Below are positions 43,881 to 54,899 of a stretch of DNA of 64,000 nucleotides, in pieces. A program made the translations under genes and the position numbers. This stretch comes from Symsagittifera roscoffensis (taxonomy: Eukaryota; Xenacoelomorpha; Acoela; Convolutidae), in contig NC_087063.1 of the NCBI RefSeq assembly GCF_963678635.1, positions 70,269,617-70,333,616 of the forward strand, read 5' to 3'. Each line of letters begins with the position of its first letter. Within the stretch, counting starts at the first letter, position 1. Under the pieces are notes generated by a model. It saw nothing but the letters and a program-made list of their open reading frames with translations. It searched no databases and was not told the DNA's origin.

Positions 43881-46800
43881 GTGATTAGAATTCCTTTGGT
43901 GCCACGTCAGATTAAACGACGCAAGGTTCCGATCCATATTCAGGATAGAGTAGCGAGCGAAATAAAACTTCTGATGAAGCAGGGTCATATTGAAAAATTG
44001 GACAAGTGTACAACTGATTTCTTCATAGCGCCTATTATTAACTGCAAAAAAGGATGGTTCAATCAAACTGGCTGTTAATGCTAAACCAATGAATGCTCAG
44101 ATCTGGAAGAACAAGTATCAGATGCCGAGCTTTCATGAACTTATCGATTCCGCGGCGCAGATTATAACTCGAAATGTACCTGGAAAGGTTTGGTTCACCT
44201 CCTTGGATTTGAAGTATGCATTCAGTCAGTTGCCTTTGTCATCGCTACAAGTAGTCATTGTAACTTTCATATTTTGTGTGGAGAGGCTACGGGAACGTAC
44301 CGATTCAAGACCGGGTTTTATGGTTTAACTGATATGCCTACCGAATTCCAGAAGGCAATGGACTGTACCTTAGAGGGGCTAGAGGGTGTCATTTGTTGTC
44401 ATGATGACATTTTGATAATTACAAAAGGAGATGTCCAGGAACATAACGAACTGGTTGAAAAGGTGATGAAAAGACTTGATGTGGAAGGCTGGGCTCTAAA
44501 ACTGAGTAAGTGTGCTTTCGCTGTTAACCAAGTAACAGGTTAGGGTTTGACGTTAAGGAGGATGTGTACTCCCCTAAGTTTTCAAAGATCGGGGCAATTC
44601 AATCACTCAAACCTCCGCGAACTCTGAAACAACTACGCTCGTTCATGGGAACGTTGAATCACTTACAACGGTTCATACCCGATTTGCATACCCATACCGT
44701 TCATTTTCGCGCGTCTTTGAAAGCCTGTAACAAACAGTCGTTCATGTGGGGAGAGGAGCAGAATAATGCTTTTAAAAGCATATCAATATGATCGCAAAAA
44801 TCCCTGGTCTTTATCATTTTGATTCATCAAAAGGCTCAAGGGTAAAATGTGACGCTAGTCATAATGGCTTAGGAGCTTGCCTTGAACAAGAAATCGAACC
44901 GGGAGTTTGGGCCCCAACTGCTTTTGCTTCGCGTTTCCTTAATAAAGCGGAGGCTAAATATAGTACCAATGAATTGGAATTGTTGACAATTGTTTGGGCC
45001 TGCGACCATTTTTGTACCTATCTGTTGGGTACTCGTTTTCAAGTGTTGACTGATCGTAAAGCTATCATTTCGGCATTAAATGAAATTTACAATAATAAGT
45101 CGCATCAATCTCGTCTTGCTCGCTGGGCTGATCGCTTATTACTGAACGATTTCGAGGTCATTCATGTTCCCGGGGTCACGTTGGGGATAGTCGATTACTT
45201 ATCTCGTTATCCCATGTTTCCAGCTCCTGAGCCCTCTAAATACGACGAACTCTTTGTTGTTAAATCTATTGAGGCTTTTCACCGGACCCTCACTTTTATT
45301 CATTCTGACAATTCATCCAAATTGAGGGATACAAGTTGTCCGCCATCGCAAGAGGGTGTTCAATTCTCGTCGCAGTATGATATTACCATTTCATTACGTT
45401 ACCCGCCGGTAGGGGGAGATGGAAAGTTTGCTCAAAGTTTCAACCAATCAAATCGTGTTATGCAAATGGATTGTTTGAATTCTTTACCGATTGAGGGCGT
45501 AGGTTTATGCTCACATGAGAATTACCAATCAGAAACTGGTATGCAAATTGATATTCGTAGACCAGTTTGCGTTTCCAAAATTCATTGTCTCCGACCTGAT
45601 TTTTTACAAAACAGTCATCTCATTCCATTTTCATCGTTTTCAAATCTAAAATCTATCGACATAAACCAACCGCCTGGCATTAATCAGACTACTACTACTG
45701 ACTTGAATTCTACCCTCACTCAACTTGACTCACAGACTTTACTCAATTCGACAGCCGAACAGGCTGATTTACAAACGTTCGCAGAACCATTTCCACTCAA
45801 TTCCCCAAACTTCCGTCGACCCAGTCCACGTCCACCCATGAGATATCGACAGTTGAGCCGAATCTCACGACTGGATCAGATACGTCAGCGAAACCGGACT
45901 CGAGAACGAGCTGCCAAAACCCGTTTTGTTGCTACCAGAACCACGACACGGAAGGATGGTCATACTCAGCTGTTGGAGGCGATCAGACATTGTCGCCTGT
46001 CGAAACCTGGAAAGGTTAACACTGCCGCAAGAATTGGGGTTCTTGTCGTCAATGGAGGCAAACCTCTTCTTTCCTCTTCAAAGAAAGAAATTGTGGGGTT
46101 GCCCGGACTCTTAAATGCAGACCTTTTGGCAGAATTGACGAAGGGGGACCGCTTTCTTGGACCTATGAAACGAGCTATCATCAACAAGGACATCACATCT
46201 TTCAATAAGCTCGGTTCTTCTATGGCTCAATTTTAGACCAAAGCAGCGGTGGTTAATAACTGTGTAGTTATTGATAATAAACAAGCCATACCCGAACCTC
46301 TTCGACAAGCTGTGCTTACTCGCCTTCACCGCTCTCACCCGGGACAAGAGGTTATGATGGCGCCCTCCGAGTATCTCTACTGGCCATTTCTGAACCGTCA
46401 GATCATCGAAACGTGCGAGAAATGCCGTGAATGCACCTTGTTTGGTAAGAATCTTACACCCGCAACAACCTTTAATACTGCACAATCTTTGCCTACTCTT
46501 TCTGGACCCAATCAGGAGTTACAACTAGATTTTATTGGTCCTATACTTGATGATAAGGGTTCTAAGATCTTTCTTTTGGTAGCAATTGATCGTTTCTCTA
46601 AGTTTCTTTCCGTCCTTATTTCTAAATTTACTGGGGCTAAGAAGGTTACTAAATTTCCTGCATCTTATATTTGTATTCATGGTTTACCTCACTCAATACG
46701 GATCATGGTTCAGGTTTTAAAAATAACTTGGTGCAGGAATTTTGCTCTAGCAGAGGTATTAAACATATCCTCTCACCAGTTGGCGATCATAGAGGCAGTG

Positions 46801-47094
46801 GTTTGGTTGAACGCTCGATTCAGACCATAAAGCGAAAACTGGGTACTGCAAAACTTGATCCTAAGTTCAAAAACTTTAAGAAAACGATTCAACAAATAAT
46901 TGAAGATATTCGCAAGAGTAACCACTCATTGCTTAAGAAATCGCCTTATGAATTGCATTTTGGTCGTAAACCTAATACTAAATGGTCCCAGGCATTTAAT
47001 AATGTTGTTCGATCTGATACTTCAGCCCAAAGACTGGAACGGAACCTCTTAACGCCAGACCAGATTGCCAGCCAGGATTACAGTAGGGAATTCC
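43881..47094 (+). pseudogene. Broken Ty3/gypsy pol segment (RT, RNase H, integrase) nested in a LINE
   Basis: The segment starts inside the reverse transcriptase N-terminus (GHIEKLDK). It continues through VWFTSLDLKYAFSQLPL, CHDDILI at the catalytic position (usually YVDD or YIDD) and the RNase H connection. RNase H lies at 44788-45200 (KCDASHNGLGACLEQE; LTDRKAI). After a long linker come the integrase zinc finger (H-x-SHPGQE; CEKCREC) and the catalytic core (LDFIGPI; TDHGSGFKNN; GLVERSIQ). There are about six lesions: frame changes near 44053, 44250, 44536, 44788 and 46690, and a TAG at 46234. Gag, protease and both LTRs are absent. The type differs from the intact element at 1-4547. Confidence 0.9.
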
Positions 47095-48070
47095 GAAGCT
47101 TTCGAATCTGAGTGTTTTTCTTTATTTAAGAAAAGCGTTTGATACTGTTTTTCACAAGCTTATTCTAAAAAAAAACTTTTTGATTACGGTTTTAAATGAC
47201 CATCATATGATTTTCTAGTTTCAAATTTATCAGAACGTAAACAGTTTGTAAGCATCAACAGAATCAAATCGCAAAGTCAAAAAAAAGTGCGGAGTACCCA
47301 ATGAAAACACAAATGCCTTTCTCTATGCCGACGATACAGCCATTAAAACTCTATCTGAAAAATCCATACTTATTGGAAACCATAAAAAGGCATCGGCAAA
47401 AGCACAGGAATAATTAGATGAAAGCAAACTGACTTTGAACTTAAATAAAACTAAAGCAGCTGATTTCACAAAACGGAATGGAAAAAAATAACTACTCATT
47501 TAAAATGAACAACGAAGACCTTGAGCAAAACAATAAACAAATAGAATTCGATAAATAAATGGAATTCATAGATCAGATTGATATTGTTAATATTAAGCTT
47601 AATAACTTCTGCGGAAATGTTTATCAACTGCGTGATATTTTAAATAAACAACAACTGAACAAGTTTTACCAAACCTACGTTAAAATAACTGTTGTTCAAT
47701 ATGGCGTGTTAAGATACAGGTCAACTTTCAAATCAAACATTGATAAGAATGATTTCAACATCAACAGATTGATTAGAGTCTTATCTTTCAAGAAAAAATT
47801 CGGATCAATATACTTATTGCGGAAAAAAAGAAAAAATATAATATACAAGAGCTTCATTTATACGAAATCTTCTGTAAAATGATTCGCGGTAAATGTGAAT
47901 CTTTGACTCTCAGCAAATCAATCACATCCGACGAACTATTCAAGTTATATCAACGAGTAAAGCAGTTAATGATCAACTCTAAAAAGCATCATAAATTTTC
48001 AATTGTTACCAATAATCGAAAACTTGACAACTGTCTCTCAAACTTTTATCCGACTTTTTTTAAAAATTGA
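47095..48070 (+). mobile_element. Non-LTR retrotransposon, 3' part: reverse transcriptase core to C-terminus
   Basis: It resumes the LINE reverse transcriptase interrupted at 43880. VFLYLRKAFDTVFHKL (from 47107) carries the first catalytic Asp, KKCGVP follows at about 47287 and LYADDTAI at 47324 is the catalytic box. C-terminal frames run 47559-47882 and 47879-48070 (ending LDNCLSNFYPTFFKN). The gaps contain stops and frameshifts, so it is inactive. Confidence 0.82.
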
Positions 48071-48484
48071 TTAGCAAAATGACACGGATGGAAATTAACA
48101 ACTTTCTCCATACGTTTCTGGAGACCACATTTATAGGAAATATGGAGTTAATAAATTTAATATTCTCACTTTTCTCATGGTATCGGTTTTCTCCATTGAT
48201 TACATATCACTCAAATTTCCACATTTAATTTACCAGATTTCTAACTAAATAACTTTTCAGTTCTATAGTCTTGAAAACTTTTCTTTCTCTAGGATTGTAA
48301 CGAAAAAACGGTGGTATTAGACCACTATCACATTAAAAGCTGTTCTTTTTTGCGCTCGGAGACGATTGAAAACAGGTAGAACTTTTCTAGTGGCGATCTC
48401 CCAGATTGGGTTCTTTCAAGTGGTCATTCAAATAAATTTTATTGATCAATGTGAACCTATACTGGAAACAATTTTTCAGGACTA

Positions 48485-48530
48485 TGGGCGGAACATTCTG
48501 CCATACTTGCACAGTAACCGGCTATTGAAC
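48485..48530 (+). repeat. GTGGTCGG terminal-repeat motif, copy 3
   Basis: TGGGCGGAACATTCTG, then CCATACTTGCACAGT and AACCGGCTATTG, is clearly related to 16659-16712. Confidence 0.6.
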
Positions 48531-48600
48531 GTCACAAGTCATTAAAGTTGAAAAAAATTCTTTCTAAAGTTTTTTCGGATTACGACTCATTACAATGGAT

Positions 48601-49016
48601 TCATTCAAGTTGAATTATAATTGATTTTTTATCTGTCGAAAAACATGGTTTAGGATGAAGTTGAAGTCAATTTTGTTATCTGAAGACGACATGAAAGTGA
48701 ATCGTTTGACAACACAGGTAAGACCACAAAAATATTGGGCCAAGTTAACGTGTTTTCTCTAATTTCAGTCAATAATTATTTTGATCTCTAGCGAATCTAT
48801 TTTAACATTCATTCAAAATGAGTTATAATTGATTTTTTTCTTTCAAAAAACATGGCTTAGACTCAATTTAAAATCAATTTCGTTATCTGTGGACGACATA
48901 AAAGTGAATCAATTGACAAAACAGGTAAGACCACAAAAATATTGGACCAAGTTACCGTGTTTTCTTTAATTTAAGTAAATAGTTATTTTGAGCTCTAGCG
49001 AATCCATTTTAACTTT
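48601..49016 (+). other. 208-bp tandem duplication carrying two exon-like 64-nt cassettes
   Basis: Two copies (48601-48808 and 48809-49016) each contain a 64-nt segment, 48654-48717 and 48861-48924. Each is preceded by TTAG and followed by GTAAGACC. Both read in the same phase: LKSILLSEDDMKVNRLTTQ and LKSISLSVDDIKVNQLTKQ. This looks like a duplicated small exon, possibly mutually exclusive, of a plus-strand gene. No other exons of such a gene were recognised, and no family is assigned. It may be a captured fragment. Confidence 0.45.
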
Positions 49017-49573
49017 TTAAGGTTGCTCTTTGCTTCTTTGGTTAATATAGCTGTTGCAATAAAAGTCACAATATAGCTATAATTGGTCAACTTTTTGAAT
49101 GGCTGACAACCCGGGTACGCAGAAGTCGTTCGAATAAAATAGAGCTTAACTGTTTTCTTTGGGTGCTGAAAAAGTTTGCAAACGCAAAAGCGATTCAAAG
49201 AAGCTATATGTAGTTTTTTTTTGTTTCCTCAGTCACTGATTCCTTGGCTTTTGTGTCCTAATTCAGACAATAGAATTGATTTTTGGGACTTAAAACTCAA
49301 ATTTGAAATAAGCTACTCACTTTTTTATTTAAATCTTTAAGGTCATGTTTTTAGGTCACTTTTTTAGGTCATGTCTGATTTCCAGTCTTTTGACGTGACT
49401 AATTTTGAAATGACTTTTTCTCATCTAATGGCTCATCGTAGCAACGAAACTGATGATATTTTATGAATGTGCATTTCAAATGAGATTATATGACGATATA
49501 ATTATCAAATCATTGGGTCGATTTAGTGTTTTAGATTTAGCTTCATGTTATATCCAGAAAGCTGACAGCTTTT

Positions 49574-51384
49574 TTATTTGAGCTTAAACAGCATCTTGAA
49601 CACTCGTCTGATCTCGTTTTTGTCTATCATTCCGTCTCCGTCCTTGTCGACCATTGAGATCACATCCTGTTGTCTCTTGGCAATGAATTTGTCCAACTCC
49701 TCCTTGTCTTTCACAGAGTCCACTTTCTTGTCTGCAAAAAAAAACAAGCATTAATATACTATTTTCGAGTTTAGAAGAAGAAAAAGAAAAAGGCTCATCA
49801 ATTCCGATGAAGGAAGTACATGGAACTCTACATGAGTTGCTTAAAATTATTGTGGATTCAATAATTTAGAAAACTATCAATTTAAGACCTTAAAATTTTG
49901 CAATGGCACTTTATTAAGAAGAACAGGTTAAGAGATGAAGTGGCTGTAGTCTGTGCATCTAAAATGGAAGGTCACTGGTTTGAAGCTCACGGTCATCTAT
50001 GCTCGTTGAGGATGAGGCAACTTTGTCAGCCCAGAAAACCAACCAAAATGAATTACACAATGGTCTGAACCACAGAAACAATAGCAATAAATCATAATCT
50101 AAAAAAACATGTTTGTACTGTTTGTTGGTTAAATAGGTTTAATTTAAAGACAAATTTGAAATTGCAGAAGCTCTTAGAAAAACTAACGCAAGCACTGAGA
50201 GTGAAGCGCAGACTAATGATCTTTTCTTAAATTAAAAAATTGATGAGTCGTACCCATAATTAGTTCGAAAAACGTACGAAAAAATAGTTCTGTTTTGACT
50301 TCTCGAGGCAGTAGAACATGAATAAGAACAGATGTCCTTGAAACGGGGAAACGCTGGATGCCGTGTGGTCGGACCTCCGAAAGAAAACGCGAACTTCTAG
50401 AACCTCGCCTTATGAAAAATCTTTTTTTTTATATAGCTCCCTTTTCACCAGCCTAGTAACAAAAAAGTCATACCGCCAATACAAAAATAATTTGCATTAG
50501 GCGGTGCTATGATTCGGGGGGGGGGGGGGAAGTATAATGGGAAAGATCCAGACGTTCAACTCACAGTATATGTCTCTGACTAGCATGGCGACCTCCTCGT
50601 GCTGGATCTGTCCAGACTCGTCCTTGTCGTAGTGGTCGAAGATGATGTCCACGTCCATGTGCGTGATCTCACTGCCCAGGAACTGCTGCAGGAAATTCCT
50701 CTCCACCGGGAGTGCCTCTATCAACTCAGAAATCTGCAGGCGATTGTCTGAAAAAAGATGGCAACTTTAAAACACCCTCCGCCTATCTCATGATGATTGC
50801 TCATTTAGAATGTCCACTTTGATTGTTCGGTAAACCCTGAAATGGAGGTTTGAATAGTCTTAGACAAAAAAAGGTCTGAGCTTTTCTCGTCGCAACTTTT
50901 TTGATTTGTTGACATCTTGCAGCCAGCATAATTATAAAACTCACGTTGGCAAAAAATATAACTTCCATTTTGCGCTTCAAAAAATAGAACTAACAGAAAA
51001 CTTTCATGAAAGATCCCGATTTTGTAATATATACTTTTAACCCCTTCTGATTATGACCCAATCTGATTTTGACCCCCCCCCCCCCCCCCTCTCTGATTCT
51101 GACCCTGATTTTTATTTCAGAATCTGACCTTTGTTGACGTCATAAGTCTTGATGAAAGACTTCGAGATTCTCTTGACTTCTTCATCCTCAGGCTTCTCAT
51201 TGAGCATGATCTCCAGCAGGTCTCCCAGGAACTTCTCAAACTCGCTTTTGTCTCCGAAACTGTTCGTTGTTTCCAGATAACCGGACTTATCAATGTCGTA
51301 GTGCTTCCAGATCTTCAGGAAATCCATCAAACTGATTGTGCGTGAGTCATTGAACTGCAACATGAAGTTCGAACTGGTCGACAT
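49574..51384 (-). CDS. Calbindin-like four-EF-hand calcium-binding protein (paralogue B), 3 exons
   Basis: Minus-strand exons 51384-51129, 50747-50565 and 49731-49574 (stop at 49576-49574) join in phase 1 at both junctions to 198 residues. Four EF-hands are visible. Loop 1 (30-41, DIDKSGYLETTN) lacks the final Glu and is followed by an insertion. Loops 2 (82-93, DVNKDNRLQISE), 3 (126-137, DKDESGQIQHEE) and 4 (175-186, DKDGDGMIDKNE) have canonical ligands. LPVERNFLQQFLG between loops 2 and 3 is the calbindin/calretinin signature. The protein should be a cytosolic calcium buffer or sensor. It is shorter than the six-hand vertebrate calbindins. There is no signal peptide. Its head-to-tail paralogue lies at 39803-41447. 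Confidence 0.93.
50516..51089. repeat. Two long homopolymer tracts in the introns of EF-hand paralogue B
   Basis: A run of 14 G occupies 50516-50529 (intron 2) and a run of 17 C occupies 51073-51089 (intron 1), the latter 40 nt from the exon 1 donor. The second is flanked by repeated TCTGATTNTGACC units (51046, 51061, 51093). Other runs in the window are at 24265-24280, 31102-31115 and 59922-59938. Confidence 0.9.
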
Positions 51385-52834
51385 TTTCGGACAAATTTTA
51401 ATCAAATACTAAGCTGTTTTTCAGACAATTTATATCATACTTTTACGTTACGTAGTCTCTTTTATCGCTTTTAGGGATTTTTCAGTCGCAAAGGTACTTA
51501 TACGGGTCTTTTTTTAAACAATATGACGTTACGCGTTTTTGATGATTACACCAATTTTATGAGAGGGGACTTGCGTTTTAGACGGCTTTTGTCATCTCTC
51601 AGCATCATTTCGTGCATCGCTAATTTTTATTTCAATCAAGAAGACTAACCAATGAAACAAATGTCATGATATAAATCATCAGCCGTTTCAATAACCGTCG
51701 TGATAGAATAAAGCAGGATTTTGTCTAACAAAAAAGTCTACCAAATTCAGGTGTTTTTTTTCCTGTTATTATCAAAGATACGATCATCATTATGCTGCTT
51801 TGTTCTAAGATGCGCCACGTGAACAAGAAATGTTACGTAACATGCATTATCGGGGGAAAAGGCGTATAAAACTGACCAACTCGAGGGTTCATAATGATCC
51901 GGTCATTGATTATGGTAATGTATCCACCGATTTATATCGAACAAAAACATCCAGAATTATTTGAGGGCTGAGAATCGAAATATGATACAGACAATATGTC
52001 GTTTCATTTTATTTTCCAAGCACATTTTTCCAATTTCTATCAAAAAAATTCATAGTTTGAAAATCATTATTTCATTTGAACACAAAAACTGAGGCAGTGA
52101 AAAAACTTATGAAAATGTTTTTTTAAAGGAAACCTAAATAAATCACTCGGAATTAATTTAAATTAAAGTTTGATTACTTTTTTTTCTGCCGAACTTTTAT
52201 CAATATTCAGGTTAAAAAATGTTCCTTTGCAGCTTTCTTGACGAGAAATTGCATGTTTTTAACAGTTTTAATCAGAATTAATTCGAATACCTGGCGATCT
52301 GTCTGTTTATTGTTTTCGATTCCTTTGGTGTCATTGGCTAATTTTCCAAATTGTTAGTAACTAACAGTATGGTATGAAGCTTAAATCAATTAGATGCGTT
52401 TTTCCAACAGATAAGCAACAAAGTTTGAACCTAGTAATGAAATAGTAGCGAATTTAAACTAGAAATGGAGTTTGCAATTGGGCATCGGGGTTGTTATACC
52501 CTCATCCGTTAGGTGAGGTATAATCTATGTCTAGTAAAGCGTATGCGCTAGTTGAGAATAAGATTAGAAAGATAACAACTTAAATTCAACTCTCTTAGTT
52601 TTTCTTTCAGCAACAAAAAAGCTCATAGCCTTTCATTTGAGTATTTTTGTTTCAACATTGAATAAGTTTTCATATAAAGACTCATTTAGATCTTTCAGAA
52701 AAGATTGCGGTTCAAGTTTGCTTCATAGTCTGATTTCGGTAATGAAAGATTCATTTTTTATGTTTGTGATGTTGCGTTTAAAATCACCCCATTGTGATCA
52801 GTTATCGATTTTTTGAAGATGGTTACTGATTATC
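51385..52834. other. Intergenic, no feature seen
   Basis: Presumed promoter side of EF-hand paralogue B. AT-rich, no recognisable gene or repeat. Confidence 0.4.
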
Positions 52835-54650
52835 TTACATTGGAAACATCAGATCTATACACGTCTTCCTGGTCTCAATTTCTCTGGTTGCTTGTTTTCC
52901 TTTTTGCAGTAAGAGATCTTTTCCGATTAAATTGCTTATCAATTCAGAAAGTCTTTGGTTTTTTCTTAAAATACCAATATTAAAGTCTCCACAAAGTAAG
53001 TGATGTGTAGATGGTGCTACTATAATATCATCCAAATTTTTTTGTAGTATCAGAAAGGTCTGATTTTTAAAGTTTTTTTTTATTTGTAATTTTGCTGCAT
53101 AATAATTGAACATTGTTAGTGCTGGTTATTTTTTTTGTGTCTTAATTTACTCCACATTTTATATATAAGCATACGCCTCCTCCCATAAGCTTACGACAAC
53201 TTTCAAGGAGAAGTTGATACTCATTGATTTTAAAAACTTTGAAATTGCTTTAGTGAAAGCCAAGATTCGGTGCAACGTATAACGCTATGCAAATATTTTA
53301 GTTGAGTTAGGCTATATTCAACTTCTTCCAGGCTTTTTGGTAACGATGTAATATTTTGCAAAAAAAGTTGCTCGGTGGTATTCATGATATACTGCTTTGT
53401 ATGTCTCGTTAGGGGAAAAAACAAGAGAGAGAGGGTCAAAAAATCACAAACTACCTTAGTTGACCTGAAAGTTTTACCTTATACGTCCTTATGTTTTAAA
53501 CGCTGTTCATGTATGTGAACAATAACCCTAACTTGGCTGTTTCAGAAAAAAAAGAAAATTTTTTGATCTGCAGTGTTTTTTATTACACTTCTTCGCTGTA
53601 GAGACTCGAAGATTACTCACTTATGTCCAAGTATTACATAAAAAAAACTCAAATTTAGAATAACTGTAACTTTGAGATAAATTTTATTTTATGGTTTACT
53701 CCGCATTATCACAAAGTTTACTCAAATGACCAGGTCATAAGACCCCTCCCAGGCTTAGAAGTTGTATTAATCCAACCAACCTGGAGCGCTCGCGTTATCA
53801 CAAGAACGGCAAATGGAACTGACCGTCTGAGTTCAATCTGAAATTTGTTTTTTCTGACAATAGGAATTAGTAAGAAAAAGTTTTGGGTTAAGTTGTTTCT
53901 GACAATTTAATTTATTTGAATTTTTTCTCCCCAATCAAAAGAGTGGGGAGAAAACCAGAAATTCCCTCTCAGAGTTCAAACGAAAAACATAAAAGCAATA
54001 GTATAATTAATACATCAAAATTTAGTTAGTGCAGAGTTGCACGGCGCTTTAGTATCAACTCATTATATTTTTTATTTTATTTTAACCGAAAGTATGAAAT
54101 GCTCAACAAAATTTTTCAGTTCGTGTAACTGTGTAGAGTTTATGAGTCTATTAAATGTTCACATATAATTTTTCCCTCTAGTGACACTCTATCATTTGCA
54201 CTCCCGCTGCTGTTGTAAGCCTCAACAAAATCTCGTTTGATCACATTTGGGTCCAATTTCTTGAGATCATCGAAGCTATGGACTTTTATGTACTTTTTCG
54301 ATCCAACTTCAACACTTACTGCAACTGACACAATGCAATTGTTGGTCACCGTCGTGTGTAATCCCATAAGAACAGCAGTTGCTTTGATCTCCGCGTCAGC
54401 TTCTGGCAATGTTTCGTTCAAAACAATAAACTTTTTGTTTGTTGGGTTTGATCATTTTGCTAAGAGCCCTTCTTTTTTTCCAGGCTTGCGTTTTGTCCTC
54501 GAAATGAATGAATTTACAAATTACGCTGAGAAGTAAATTACCCGGATCTCCAGGCAGGACATGGCAAGCTTTCACACCTTCATACTTGATTGTTATACCC
54601 AAGAGACTCTTGTACAATTTAAAGGTTTCCACTGTTACGTCTCTCACATC
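52835..54650 (-). mobile_element. Non-LTR retrotransposon remnant: ORF1 and endonuclease (minus strand)
   Basis: Reading leftward, 54647-54396 has the ORF1 pattern CHVLPGD, VICKFIHFEDKTQAW, KKRRALSKM. After a frameshift this continues in 54421-54140 (LNETLPEADAEIKA, then KVHSFDDLKKLDP), as in ORF1 proteins of CR1/Jockey-like LINEs. Next, 53439-53230 (SLPKSLEEVEYSLTQLK, CTESWLSL) and 53113-52835 (LLCGDFNIGI, KTCIDLMF) form the AP-like endonuclease. The reverse transcriptase is missing. The order ORF1 to endonuclease is as expected. The copy is decayed. Confidence 0.75.
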
Positions 54651-54899
54651 GCGCGCATTTTAAGAAAGATTCAATACTCTTTTACTTTCTTTTATTGAAT
54701 ATCAATTTTGAGCACGCAGTCGTTCCTGCATGTCCCGTTGATTTTTTTCAACTGCTGAACTCGTATTTGTTGAGCCATCAATTTCTTTTTGTTACTCGCT
54801 CAGTTTAAAGTCACATGTTTTACTCACGGAACCTCAAGCAGGAGTGGAGCTGACAGCCGTTCTCACCAGAAAACCTTGTTATTCCCCATCCCTGATAAA

